The notes under the pieces are model-generated. The model made no database searches, was not told the DNA's origin, and saw nothing but the letters and a program-made list of their open reading frames with translations. Both the position numbers and the translations under genes were made by a program. A stretch of DNA of 57,992 bases. Source: Nostoc sp. LEGE 12450. GTDB taxonomy: Bacteria; Cyanobacteriota; Cyanobacteriia; Cyanobacteriales; Nostocaceae. Where the stretch lies: positions 1-57,992 of the forward strand of contig NZ_JADEXU010000035.1 of assembly GCF_015206895.1 (NCBI RefSeq), read 5' to 3'. Shown here piece by piece: positions 1-9,311 of the stretch. Position 1 is the first letter of the stretch. Every line of letters begins with the position of its first letter.

Positions 1-520
1 AGAATCACATAAACTGCTTCACCAAATCTTGAAGATATAAGTTTTTGTCAAAGCTTATACATTGCCAAAGAAACATTATATTAACTTTATTTTTTGTCTG
101 AATATATTTTGTTTGCTGATTAAAATTGATGAAAACGCATTTTCTTGTTGTCCCATAAATCATTCTGTGGTTATGACTTTTGCCAAAATCACATAAGTAA
201 ATTTTATCAATAGAAGTTCATGACACGCTCGCGTAAGCAAAAATCAAGTTCATGCAAGCTTTATATAAGGGATTTACAAGAAATAAATTTAGGACTTATG
301 CATCAAGCTATGAAATATAAGGGCGATTCATGAATTGCCCCTACTAATGGTCTATCCCATTAGTTTTGAGATAATTGATAAACGAACCGCATACTCCTAG
401 GTCGAAGCAAGCTACGCGCAACGTCTCGTAGAGAGCGTCTTGCAATTCTTAATTAATAATTTTTAATTTTAAATTGGAGCGTTCGTGTAGCGTCTCGTAG
501 AGAAGCGACTTGACTGATGC
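1..520. other. Intergenic region with dispersed cyanobacterial repeats
   Basis: No gene is seen. A 20-nt near-palindrome (GGGCGATT / AATTGCCC arms, 321-340) is followed by a dispersed repeat at 388-418 that recurs almost exactly at 10276-10306 (core CTCCTAGGTCGAAGCAAG). Next come CGTCTCGTAGAGA-type repeats (422-447 and 489-512). All are of the kind scattered through Nostoc genomes. The 3' end of the outer-membrane gene abuts this region, and no clear poly-T terminator was found for it. Confidence 0.6.
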
Positions 521-2581
521 TTAAAATCGCTGACCTATGCCTAAATGCACTTTGCTTTCTCCTTGGTCATTAATGCCATAATCAGCCCGAATTAAGCCTA
601 GTGGTGAATTTAAGCGCACTCCAGCCCCATAACCAAAACCATAGCCGGGTTTGTCTCGCACACCCGCAGGATCTCCTAATACAGTATCACCTGAACCTAA
701 GTCTGAAGCAAAGTCGGCAAATAATACACCCCCTACGATTGGTAAAAGTGGAAAACGATATTCTGCGGAAGCTAAGACATAACTACGACCACTTCCCACA
801 TCGCCGGAATCGTAACCGCGCACTGAGTTGGAACCACCTAAGTTAAAGCTTTCATAAGGCGGTAAATTACCAATGACGGTACCAGCTTGCAGGTTTACAG
901 CAAATACTTGTGGCTGTTTGGTGTTAAATAACTGGACTGGTAAATATTGGCTGTAATTGGCTTTGAGGCGATTTAGGGAAATATTACCTTGACCGATGGG
1001 CACAGATTGTTCTGTACTCAAACTCAGAACGGAACCTTGAGTTGGGTTGAGGGGATTATCTCGTTGGTCTTTGGTGGCGGTGAAGGATACCGTAGTTAGG
1101 TCATCAACGCCAGTTCCACTCGCAGAGAGGGGATTGCCTTGAGCATCAGTTGGGGTAATATTACCTTGGCGATCGCGAATACTAGTTCGGGTATAGTTTA
1201 ATCCTAATGAGGTGTTCCAGTTGTCAATTGGTCGCTGTAAGCTGACACTCCCACCAATTTGACCTTCCCGCACTTTGTCGCCGTTAGCTAGCTTAATCTT
1301 GTCATCAAAGGTTTCCGAAAGTTCCCGATTACGAAAACCATTCACAGTGTAGCCCAAGCGATTGGGGTTTGTTGCCCGATAAGGACTGACAAATTTGCTA
1401 TTAAATTGCAAGTCTCGGCTACTTACGCCAACATTCACACCTAGTGTATCGTTAATACCACCGACGTTCTGATCTTGATAGCTGATTGTACCTGTTAATC
1501 CCTGATCTGCATTGTAACTACCACCCAAGTTAACACCACGCGCCCCAGTTTCTTTAAGTTGGTAGACTAAATCAAGTTTGGTCGCATCTCCTTCTAAGGC
1601 AACATTCACTGTTTCAAATAAACCAGTCCGATATAGCTGTTGGATGTCTTGCTTGACAATATTTTCTTGGAAGATTTGACCAGGTTTTAGCTTGAGTTGC
1701 TGTTGCAGAAAATCTGGTTTGGTGCGTCCTCCGACGGGATTGCCTTTGCTATCAACGGTTTTTCCCTCATCGTTGACAAAGCGAAACTTGATATCACTCA
1801 CTAAGCCTTCAGCGACGTTCACAGTGAGGATGCCTTGAGGATTGGGTTTAATTGATAGCACCCGTGCCAAGTTATAACCATTGTCGGCGTACCACTTGTT
1901 AATTTGTGCTACTGCTTGCTGGAGTCCAGCAGGACTGATGGTGGTTCCAATCTGAGATTGCAACTTTTGTTGGGCTACTTGGTAAGTAAGGACTTTAGCA
2001 CCAGATAATTGTAGCGATCGCACAATTACTGGTTGCACTTGATAAACTACATTCAATCCAGCCTGTGTGCTAAAGCTATTCACACTGACATTGCTAAATA
2101 AACCTGTATTCAAAATCGCAGCTACATCTTTTTGTAGCTGGCTTTGACTGGTTTCTCCACCTACCTGGGTTTTAATGACTTTACGAATAATCTCTTGCAA
2201 TTCTTGATTGGCTCCCACTACCTGTACGTCTGTAGCTGTGACTACCAAATTGCTCTCAGTAGCAGGGGTTTTGGGAGCAGGGGAAGTAGGCAGGATGGCT
2301 TGGGAAATTAATTCTTTTGCTGACTTTAAGACTACTGGGGAATTTTTGCTTGCACCTGTTTGTGTGGCGACGGGATTTTGAGAAAATTGTTGTGCAACTA
2401 TGGTTTCTGGGGAAGCAATTGTCTCTATCCGTGTGGGAGTGTCTTCAATTATTGGCACTACCAAGTTATCGGCTTTTGCCGTTGGAGTAACGGTTTTAGC
2501 AGATGTAGCCGTTGCTTGCTGAGTGACATTGGCAGCAGCTAAAGTAGCTAAAGTAAAAATTGCAGTAGCAGAAACTCGCAT
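521..2581 (-). CDS. Omp85/BamA-family outer-membrane assembly protein
   Basis: A 686-residue protein with an N-terminal signal-like segment (MRVSATAIFTLATLAAA) and a low-complexity Pro/Thr/Ala-rich linker to about residue 110. About three POTRA-type repeats follow to about residue 345, including the LYRTGLFETVNV motif. The C-terminal half is a bacterial surface antigen beta-barrel with the GGSNSVRGYDSG loop motif, and the chain ends in Phe, as outer-membrane barrels do. The family folds and inserts beta-barrel proteins into the outer membrane; the cyanobacterial members are the relatives of chloroplast Toc75/OEP80. The gene is divergent from the LpxB-related gene with about 230 bp between starts, so the two envelope genes may share a control region. 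Family assignment is firm; which of the several cyanobacterial paralogs it is cannot be told from sequence alone. Confidence 0.93.
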   Translation of the reverse strand: MRVSATAIFTLATLAAANVTQQATATSAKTVTPTAKADNLVVPIIEDTPTRIETIASPETIVAQQFSQNPVATQTGASKNSPVVLKSAKELISQAILPTSPAPKTPATESNLVVTATDVQVVGANQELQEIIRKVIKTQVGGETSQSQLQKDVAAILNTGLFSNVSVNSFSTQAGLNVVYQVQPVIVRSLQLSGAKVLTYQVAQQKLQSQIGTTISPAGLQQAVAQINKWYADNGYNLARVLSIKPNPQGILTVNVAEGLVSDIKFRFVNDEGKTVDSKGNPVGGRTKPDFLQQQLKLKPGQIFQENIVKQDIQQLYRTGLFETVNVALEGDATKLDLVYQLKETGARGVNLGGSYNADQGLTGTISYQDQNVGGINDTLGVNVGVSSRDLQFNSKFVSPYRATNPNRLGYTVNGFRNRELSETFDDKIKLANGDKVREGQIGGSVSLQRPIDNWNTSLGLNYTRTSIRDRQGNITPTDAQGNPLSASGTGVDDLTTVSFTATKDQRDNPLNPTQGSVLSLSTEQSVPIGQGNISLNRLKANYSQYLPVQLFNTKQPQVFAVNLQAGTVIGNLPPYESFNLGGSNSVRGYDSGDVGSGRSYVLASAEYRFPLLPIVGGVLFADFASDLGSGDTVLGDPAGVRDKPGYGFGYGAGVRLNSPLGLIRADYGINDQGESKVHLGIGQRF

Positions 2582-2815
2582 AATATTTAACCTAATTAAC
2601 AGGGAGTTATATCAATTTTGGATTTTAGATTTTAGATTAAAAGACTTGATTAAAAAGCTTTTCCAATAATTTTAAACAACACATCCTTTGAGAATTTGGC
2701 ATTAGTTGTAGGAAAGCAAAGAAATAGCGATAATACTAACTTCCAGCTTCTTCGCCGATTTCCCCTATTTACACCTCTTACCCAAACGACAGTTAATTTT
2801 GATATTTTGTTTCTT

Positions 2816-4177
2816 ATGAGTAATTCATCCCGCTTATCTGTAGCCTCTAACTCCCAAGCTGCAACTTCTCCTTTACGATTACTTGTATTAAGTAATGGTC
2901 ATGGGGAAGATGTAATTGCAGTTCGGATTTTGCAAGAACTCCAACAACAATCAAACCCACCAGAGATATTTGCTTTACCTCTGGTGGGTGAAGGACATGC
3001 TTACCAACAGTTGGATATACCTCTTATCGGTTCAGTCCGCACTATGCCTTCTGGCGGCTTTATTTATATGGATGGCCGCCAGTTAGCGCGGGATGTACGC
3101 GGTGGTTTATTGCAACTTACCCTCAGCCAGATTAAAGCTGTCCGCCGATGGGTGAGTTCTCAAAAAAAATTAGGTAATAAAAGAGCGATTTTAGCGGTGG
3201 GAGATATTGTCCCCCTGTTGTTTGCAACTTTTAGTGGCGCTAATTATGCTTTTGTGGGTACGGCGAAATCTGAATATTATGTGCGCGATGAAGCTGGATT
3301 GTTACCACGGAAATCCAAAGACGCGCGTTGGGAAAACTTTTCTGGTTCCGTCTACCATCCTTGGGAACGTTGGTTAATGAGTCGTCGCCGTTGTAAGGCA
3401 GTGTTTCCTAGAGATATGCTGACGACGGAAACATTAAAACAATGGCCAATTCCCGCTTTTAATTTGGGTAATCCCATGATGGATGGTCTGCAACCAACTA
3501 TTTCACGCCAACAATTTTATAGTCGGGATAGTCACCAGCAAGAAACGGTTAGACCTTTAATGGTGACTCTTCTTCCTGGTTCCCGTCCGCCAGAGGCATA
3601 CACCAACTGGGAAAAAATTATGATTGCTGTATCTGCGCTGATGGCAAGTTTTCAGGAGCGAGATTCGGTGTTTTACACTTCTGGCACAGTGATATTTTTA
3701 GGTGCGATCGCTCCTGGTTTAGACTCTAATATTTTATCCCAAAGCGTGCAATCCCAAGGCTGGCGGGCGGAATCAGTATGTCCTATCCAACTTCCCGATC
3801 CAAATATTTTGACATTTAAACAAAGAGATGCTTATCTTTTGCTGACTCAACAAGCCTATAATGACTGCTTACATTTGGGAGATTTTGCGATCGCAATGGC
3901 AGGTACAGCCACAGAACAGTTTATCGGTTTAGGGAAACCTGCGATCGCTATTCCCGGCAATGGTCCCCAATACAATCCTGCCTTTGCTGAAGCTCAAAGT
4001 CGTCTTTTAGGCTCATCTTTGATTTTAATTGAGCAACCAGCTAAAGTGGCCGAGATCGTCCAGTCTTTATTCAAAGATCCTGATATTTTGCAAATTATTG
4101 CCGAAAATGGACTGCGGCGTATGGGCAAACCAGGGGCCGCACTACGCATTGCAGAATGTTTACAGGAACGATTTTGA
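2816..4177 (+). CDS. Lipid-A-disaccharide-synthase-related protein (LpxB-like)
   Basis: I chose the ATG at 2816 (453 residues) because the longer frame opens with TTG at 2696 and adds 40 unremarkable residues. The protein has an N-terminal nucleotide-sugar-transferase fold start (LLVLSNGHGEDVIA), the central block LGNPMMDGL, a glycosyltransferase-B type LLPGSRPPEA block and a C-terminal AMAGTATEQFIGLGKPAIAIPG segment that should bind the nucleotide sugar. It resembles LpxB but belongs to the divergent, mainly cyanobacterial group usually named lipid-A-disaccharide-synthase-related. Cyanobacterial lipid A is atypical, so true LpxB chemistry is an inference only. An envelope glycolipid role fits the divergent Omp85 neighbour. 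Confidence 0.85.
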   Translation: MSNSSRLSVASNSQAATSPLRLLVLSNGHGEDVIAVRILQELQQQSNPPEIFALPLVGEGHAYQQLDIPLIGSVRTMPSGGFIYMDGRQLARDVRGGLLQLTLSQIKAVRRWVSSQKKLGNKRAILAVGDIVPLLFATFSGANYAFVGTAKSEYYVRDEAGLLPRKSKDARWENFSGSVYHPWERWLMSRRRCKAVFPRDMLTTETLKQWPIPAFNLGNPMMDGLQPTISRQQFYSRDSHQQETVRPLMVTLLPGSRPPEAYTNWEKIMIAVSALMASFQERDSVFYTSGTVIFLGAIAPGLDSNILSQSVQSQGWRAESVCPIQLPDPNILTFKQRDAYLLLTQQAYNDCLHLGDFAIAMAGTATEQFIGLGKPAIAIPGNGPQYNPAFAEAQSRLLGSSLILIEQPAKVAEIVQSLFKDPDILQIIAENGLRRMGKPGAALRIAECLQERF

Positions 4178-4251
4178 ATGGGCATTGGGCATTGGACAAC
4201 AATCAATAATTCTTCTTCCCCTGCTCCCCCTGCTCCTTCATCCCCAATTCC

Positions 4252-4974
4252 TTATGCTACCAACCCAGAACGTAAGGCCCTGACGGCAGCTTGGGTACGA
4301 TCATCAGCACATAATTTATTTAGAATATTACGAACATGAGTCTTTACGGTACCAACTGTAATATAGAGTTTCTCGGCAATTTGCCCATTGCTACACCCAG
4401 CTACAATCAATTCTAAGATTTCCAATTCCCGTTGAGTCAAGGGATATGTTTCTAAAACTTGCTCGTATTCTGACGCTAGCGCCTCAATTTTTACAGTCTT
4501 CGGCTTATCAGAACTTTGGCTTTCTCCAGGAATGCCTTGGCGCATTTTCCGCAATACCACATTGGCGATCGCCGGATCAATCCATGAGTTACCGCCGTGG
4601 GTTGCTTGAATCGCCTCAGTTAATTTACTGATACTTGTTTCTTTCATGTAATAAGAATCAGCACCTGCTGCAAAAGCTGCAAGTACAGCGTCTTCAGTGT
4701 GATCCATTGTTAGGATCAGAATTTTCGTTGTCGTCTGACCAGTTTCAGCTTGATGGCGTTTGAATTTACGGGTGAGTTCAATGCCATCCATGTCAGGTAA
4801 ACCGATGTCTACAACAGCTACATCTGGCTTTGCCGTTTCCAAAAGTTTTAGTCCTTGAGTAGCATTTGCTGCTTCGCCTATTACTTTCAAGGCGCTGTGA
4901 GACTGTAATGCCGCTCTTAGCCCCATTCGTGTTAAGTCATGATCTTCAATTAAAATAATGCTAATTTCATTCAT
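4252..4974 (-). CDS. NarL/FixJ-type response regulator
   Basis: The start is taken at the ATG at 4974 (240 residues), which puts the receiver domain (ISIILIEDHDLTRMG) right at the N-terminus; an ATG at 5010 would add 12 residues. The receiver has the acidic pair ED, phospho-acceptor Asp in VVDIGLPDMDG, a conserved Thr in ILTMD and Lys in YYMKE. A LuxR-type helix-turn-helix follows at about residues 175-238 (LTQRELEILELIVAGCSNG ... VGTVKTHVRNILNKL). It is a DNA-binding transcription regulator of a phosphorelay. No kinase is directly adjacent in the same operon, so the partner is unknown; the kinases from 6.3 kb are on the other strand. Confidence 0.9.
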   Translation of the reverse strand: MNEISIILIEDHDLTRMGLRAALQSHSALKVIGEAANATQGLKLLETAKPDVAVVDIGLPDMDGIELTRKFKRHQAETGQTTTKILILTMDHTEDAVLAAFAAGADSYYMKETSISKLTEAIQATHGGNSWIDPAIANVVLRKMRQGIPGESQSSDKPKTVKIEALASEYEQVLETYPLTQRELEILELIVAGCSNGQIAEKLYITVGTVKTHVRNILNKLCADDRTQAAVRALRSGLVA

Positions 4975-5293
4975 CGCTACACTCGCTCTTATGCTGTTTG
5001 CATCTTTCAAAATATTACCTTTCGTTAGCGCTTTCTGCTATTTCCCCAAACCAAACATAGATGATATTTTAACCAGTCTGCATCCATCGCTAGAAATAAT
5101 AAATTTCCTCTTTTTTGATATTTAGATAGAGGACATATCTAGCTGGAGATATATAGATACTTGCACAAAAAGTATGAAATATTGAGACGAATGCCAAATT
5201 GCTCTCCCTTGCTCAGAATTCAGCTTTTAGTTGCCATCTTCCATTAGTTATTTCCTATTATCTTGTACAAAGCTTTGAACAAAGCTTACTCAA

Positions 5294-5680
5294 ATGGACG
5301 AAGTTCTGAATTTTAACGGGATCTGGAAAACCTCACTTCCACTCCTTTTTCCTTATAGGAAAGAGGTTTTAAATTCGCCCCCAACCCTACAAGGATTGGG
5401 GGCTAGGGGTTTAGGTTTCGCCTTTTCTTTTCCCGATCACGTGAAAAGTCAGGCTCGATGGTGGGCAATTTCAAAAGGAATTCAACCACAACTGCACAGG
5501 GTAATTACTCGTGCATCCAGATGGTGCGAGACTTACGGCTTAAAAGTTAAACCCTTAAGCAGCCAAAGTGGGCGAGTAATCTTTTTAATGCCAAAAGGCT
5601 TAGAAGGGCTTGGTATTCTTCCTAAAGTTTGCCAGGAGGTCTTGGTAATTTTCCAAACTCTGAAAGTTTGCGATCGTTAA
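5294..5680 (+). CDS. Hypothetical protein or repeat-derived ORF
   Basis: An open frame of 128 codons with no recognised domain. Its first third runs through an intergenic-type hairpin (CCCCCAACCC ... GGGTTTAGG near 5381-5415), a dispersed repeat of Nostoc. The remainder (from about residue 48) is basic and could be the remnant of a real gene. Its 3' end overlaps the histidine-kinase remnant at 5667 in another frame. It is probably not an intact gene; the possibility that the second half is a short genuine conserved protein is left open. Confidence 0.25.
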   Translation: MDEVLNFNGIWKTSLPLLFPYRKEVLNSPPTLQGLGARGLGFAFSFPDHVKSQARWWAISKGIQPQLHRVITRASRWCETYGLKVKPLSSQSGRVIFLMPKGLEGLGILPKVCQEVLVIFQTLKVCDR

Positions 5681-5774
5681 GAAAATTGTTGAAATTCCAG
5701 GAGGTAGGATTACTTGTGATTCACAAATAGGTATAGGAAGTACTTTCTTATTTACCTGGTCTAACCAAATCTAA
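5667..5774 (+). pseudogene. C-terminal remnant of a histidine kinase
   Basis: In the frame starting at 5667 the DNA reads FAIVKKIVEI PGGRITCDSQ IGIGSTFLFT W and then a TAA at 5772. This is the usual end of a HATPase_c domain: the helix after the G2 box, the HGGRI-like turn with His replaced by Pro, and GxGSTF-x-FTW. Immediately upstream, the expected N, G1 and G2 boxes are absent and the frame is broken by a TGA. It is therefore the tail of a lost kinase gene, beside two intact kinases that read the same way. Confidence 0.65.
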
Positions 5775-6345
5775 TGGTTAAAACTGCTCAAGCTTATGGT
5801 ACACGATAATGGTATGCAACTCTCACTAATGGCTGACGACGGTCGCTTGCTCACTCAATTACAATTGGTTTAAGCTTAGTAAAGTATTTTATTTTACTTT
5901 ATATTAGTTCTGTCTGTTGTGTCTAGAGCAATAGTTTTCGATTTGTTAATTGCTAGTTTTTTGAAAGTCATTGGTAGTTTGCTAGGAGTTTAATTTCAAT
6001 AGTCTGGCAAACTAACCAGATTAAGGATACAACAGGCTAAATTTAACCCAAGAATTAGCTTGAAAAGCAACTACTGTAATTGTAATGACAACCTCAAATC
6101 AAGATTAATACCGAGTGAAAGCTGACAAGTTAAATCTAGACGGATATACTCTCAAGCCTTTCATTTTGCCTAACTTTGTCAAGATGATGGCAACGCAAAA
6201 CAAGTATTGGATATTGTGCTAAACGCCTTAGTCAATCAAGTTACAGATTTTAGATGTCCGAAAATCTTATATTTTTTTTAATTGGATAATCTCAAAAGAG
6301 AAATGTTATACATCAACCTATGTTTGGCGGCAAAAATAAAAAACG
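5775..6345. other. Intergenic region before the kinase cluster
   Basis: No complete gene is visible in about 570 bp. Around 6185-6250 a short frame reads DDGNAKQVLDIVLNALVN, which looks protein-like but has no recognisable start; it may be another decayed fragment. No clear terminator or riboswitch was seen. Confidence 0.4.
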
Positions 6346-7680
6346 ATGGAAGAGACGCTGAAAATTTTGGTTGTAGACGATGATGAAGTAGACAGGATGT
6401 TAGTCCGTCAGTGCCTGACGATAGCAGGTATTCAGATGGAACTGTCTGAAGTTGGCAATGGCAATGATGCGTTTTCTGCCTTAAGCAGTAATGCTTATGA
6501 TTGTGTTTTCCTCGACTATGATTTACCAAACCAGGGTGGATTAACCTTGATTCAACGACTGCATTTTTCGGAAATTAAAGTTCCTTTAGTAGTCTTGACT
6601 GGTCAAGGAGATGAACAAATGTCTGTTCAATTAATCAAAGCTGGTGCTACAGACTATCTCTCTAAGTCTAGAATATCCCCAGAAAACTTGGCACAGGTTT
6701 TGCGAAGCGCGATTCGGATTTATCGGGCTGAAATGCAGGCGGCTTTGGCAGAAGAACAGCTGAGAGAAAGTCATGAAAAACTCATTCGTAAGAACCAAGA
6801 ATTGGAGAGACAACAAGAACAGATACAAATGCAAAACTTTAAGCTGTTGGAGGCATCACGGTTAAAATCACATTTTTTGGCTACTATGTCCCACGAACTC
6901 AGAACGCCGATGAATGCGATTATTGGTTTTTCGCAAATACTGCTGCGTCCTAAGTTCGGTCAACTAAGTAACCAGCAAGCAGATATGGTCGAGCGCATCT
7001 TGAATAATGGGAAGCATTTACTGATGCTACTCAATGAAGTTCTGGACTTTTCTAAGCTGGAGATAGGACGATTAGATTTAAAGGCGGAAATATTTGATGT
7101 ATCAAAGGTCATAAATCTTGCTGTAGGTGAAATGCATTCCCTCGCTGATGCTAAAAAGCTGTCATTGTTAGTGCAAAACGATTTGCAAAATCCTTTGATA
7201 TTTAACGATCCTGTTCGGATCAGACAAATTTTAACTAATCTACTCTCCAATGCAATTAAGTTCACAGAATCTGGTGAGATTTGGGTTGAGGTTAAGGAAC
7301 TACCTACAAATCAAGTGGTAATTATTGTTCGGGATACAGGTATTGGTATAGCTTCCAGAGATTTTAAACGTATTTTTGAAGCATTTCGCCAAGTCGATCA
7401 AACTATCACTCGCAAATATCCAGGGACTGGTCTGGGTTTGGCAATTGTAGATTCATTGGTGCGAATGATGGGCGGCAAAATTTTTCTGGAGAGCAAATTG
7501 GGCATTGGTTCAATGTTTAAAATTGAATTGCCGCGTCAAATCACATTACAAAATGTGGTAGATGATCCTCCCAATTTACAATTAGAGAGCGACGTAATTT
7601 TTGGCAGAGCAAAAAATCCCCATCAGTCATCTTCTCAAGCAAGGCAAGCACCAATAGGATATCCTAAATTTAAACTATAA
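6346..7680 (+). CDS. REC-HisKA-HATPase histidine kinase
   Basis: A soluble 444-residue hybrid with the receiver at the N-terminus. Receiver: ILVVDDDEVDR with phospho-acceptor Asp57 in FLDYDLP. A coiled-coil linker spans about 125-170. The HisKA box has His183 in MSHELRTPMNAI, and the HATPase_c domain shows the N box (NLLSNAIKF), G1 (DTGIG), F box and G2 (GTGLGLAIV). There are no membrane segments, so it probably receives phosphate from another kinase and then controls its own catalytic domain. A 39-bp gap to the next REC-kinase gene on the same strand suggests one operon. Confidence 0.93.
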   Translation: MEETLKILVVDDDEVDRMLVRQCLTIAGIQMELSEVGNGNDAFSALSSNAYDCVFLDYDLPNQGGLTLIQRLHFSEIKVPLVVLTGQGDEQMSVQLIKAGATDYLSKSRISPENLAQVLRSAIRIYRAEMQAALAEEQLRESHEKLIRKNQELERQQEQIQMQNFKLLEASRLKSHFLATMSHELRTPMNAIIGFSQILLRPKFGQLSNQQADMVERILNNGKHLLMLLNEVLDFSKLEIGRLDLKAEIFDVSKVINLAVGEMHSLADAKKLSLLVQNDLQNPLIFNDPVRIRQILTNLLSNAIKFTESGEIWVEVKELPTNQVVIIVRDTGIGIASRDFKRIFEAFRQVDQTITRKYPGTGLGLAIVDSLVRMMGGKIFLESKLGIGSMFKIELPRQITLQNVVDDPPNLQLESDVIFGRAKNPHQSSSQARQAPIGYPKFKL

Positions 7681-7719
7681 TAAATTACTTCCCAAAAAAC
7701 TGATAAAAATTTATAGATT

Positions 7720-8844
7720 ATGTCTGTAGTTGAAAATAATAAAATTTATCGTATTCTCGCCGTTGATGACACTCGAGATAATCTTATTTTAGTTCAAGCG
7801 ATTTTAGAAAGTGAGGGATATGAAATTGATTTGGTTTCAGATGGAATAAAGGCTTTGAGGCAAGTTGAAAAATCTCCACCCGATCTGATTTTGTTAGATG
7901 TAATGATGCCGGGGATGGATGGTTATGAAGTCACGCGTCGGATTCGGAATAACCCAGCAATTAGTTATATTCCAATTCTGCTGATTACTGCTTTTCATGA
8001 ATCTAGCGTTGTCGAAGGTTTAGATGCTGGTGCTGACGATTTTATTCGTAAACCCTTTGATACTGATGAACTACTGGCAAGAGTGCGATCGCTATTACGT
8101 CTCAAGCACAGTCTGGACGAACAACAAAAAATGACCCGCCAACGGGAAGACTTTGTTTCCCGTCTGACTCATGATTTGCGAACTCCTTTAGTAGCTGCCG
8201 ATCGGATGTTGAATTTGTTTGAGATGGAAACATTCTGCAAAATCTCGCCGGAAATGAAACAGGCGATCGCAGTCATGATTCGCAGTAACCAAAATTTGAT
8301 GGACATGGTAAACACCCTCTTAGAAGTCTATCGCTTCGAGGCAGGTAAAAAAACGTTGAATTGGGAAGTATGTGATTTACGTGAGATATCTGAAGAAGTG
8401 GTGAGCGAACTAAGCCCTCTAACTAATGAAAAAGGTTTGACCCTGACAATAGACACCAGTAAATTAGATCCACTGGGTAAAAACGCTGGGATTATTATGG
8501 GCGATCGCTTAGAACTACGGCGAGTGCTAAACAATTTGATCGCCAATGCCATCAAATTTACAGATACAGGAGGGATCACAATCCGCATTTTTGAAACATT
8601 ACCTCTTCCAGGAAATCAAGATTCGGTAACAATTGAGGTACAAGATACAGGATATGGAATTGCACCCGAAGATCAGGCAACAATTTTTGAGCGATTTCGC
8701 CAAGGCAAACATAAACGTTCAGGTAGTGGCTTAGGGCTACATTTATCCCACAGGATTGTAGAAGGGCACGCAGGAACTATCCAGGTTGCTTCTGAAGTAG
8801 GTAAAGGTACTTTATTCACTGTCCAACTACCTAAGAACATTTAA
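7720..8844 (+). CDS. REC-HisKA-HATPase histidine kinase
   Basis: A second soluble 374-residue receiver-kinase, very likely co-transcribed with the gene upstream. Receiver at residues 10-130 (ILAVDDTRDN, Asp60 in LLDVMMPGMDG, Lys in IRKPFD). HisKA has His151 in SRLTHDLRTPLVA, with THDLRT in place of the common SHELRT. HATPase_c shows the N box (NLIANAIKF), G1 (DTGYGIAPED) and G2 (GSGLGLHLS). It converges with the single-domain receiver gene 32 bp downstream, a plausible phosphorelay partner by location only. Confidence 0.93.
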   Translation: MSVVENNKIYRILAVDDTRDNLILVQAILESEGYEIDLVSDGIKALRQVEKSPPDLILLDVMMPGMDGYEVTRRIRNNPAISYIPILLITAFHESSVVEGLDAGADDFIRKPFDTDELLARVRSLLRLKHSLDEQQKMTRQREDFVSRLTHDLRTPLVAADRMLNLFEMETFCKISPEMKQAIAVMIRSNQNLMDMVNTLLEVYRFEAGKKTLNWEVCDLREISEEVVSELSPLTNEKGLTLTIDTSKLDPLGKNAGIIMGDRLELRRVLNNLIANAIKFTDTGGITIRIFETLPLPGNQDSVTIEVQDTGYGIAPEDQATIFERFRQGKHKRSGSGLGLHLSHRIVEGHAGTIQVASEVGKGTLFTVQLPKNI

Positions 8845-8876
8845 CTTCTTCACGGGGATATTTTTATGCTAAATTG

Positions 8877-9311
8877 CTAATCTTGACAAAGTTCAAAAGC
8901 TGAGTAAGAGGATAATTTTCCCCTCAATACCCGGCGAATTATAGCCTCTAAGTCTTCAATCATATAGGGTTTGCTGATATAATCATCAAATCCTGCCTTA
9001 AGGATACGCTCTCGATCCTCCGTGGTAGCTAAAGCTGTGACAGCGATCGCTGGAATTTTGGAAGTTAAGGGTTCTTGCTTTAGATGACGCACAACATCGA
9101 TACCGCTAAGACCTGGTAACAAAATATCCAACAAAATTAAGTCAGGTTGATATTCTTTAGCCACCAGCACTGTTGCAGAACAATCTGTTTGACAAATAAA
9201 TCTACAACCCATTAACTCAAGAGCATAACTAATCAGCAAAAGACTATCATCATGGTCTTCCACTGCCAAAATCAAAGGCTGGTGAGAGTTTTGCTGCTTT
9301 TCATCACTCAT
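8877..9311 (-). CDS. Single-domain response regulator (CheY/Spo0F-like)
   Basis: The start is placed at the ATG at 9311 (144 residues), which leaves about 15 residues before the receiver; an upstream ATG-led extension to 9389 adds 26 residues without domain content. The receiver reads LILAVEDHDDSLLL, with Asp in LILLDILLPGLSG, Thr in AVTALA and Lys in YISKPY. There is no output domain, so it should shuttle phosphate or act by protein contact. It converges on the two REC-kinases, which makes a local phosphorelay likely but unproven. Confidence 0.88.
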   Translation of the reverse strand: MSDEKQQNSHQPLILAVEDHDDSLLLISYALELMGCRFICQTDCSATVLVAKEYQPDLILLDILLPGLSGIDVVRHLKQEPLTSKIPAIAVTALATTEDRERILKAGFDDYISKPYMIEDLEAIIRRVLRGKLSSYSAFELCQD

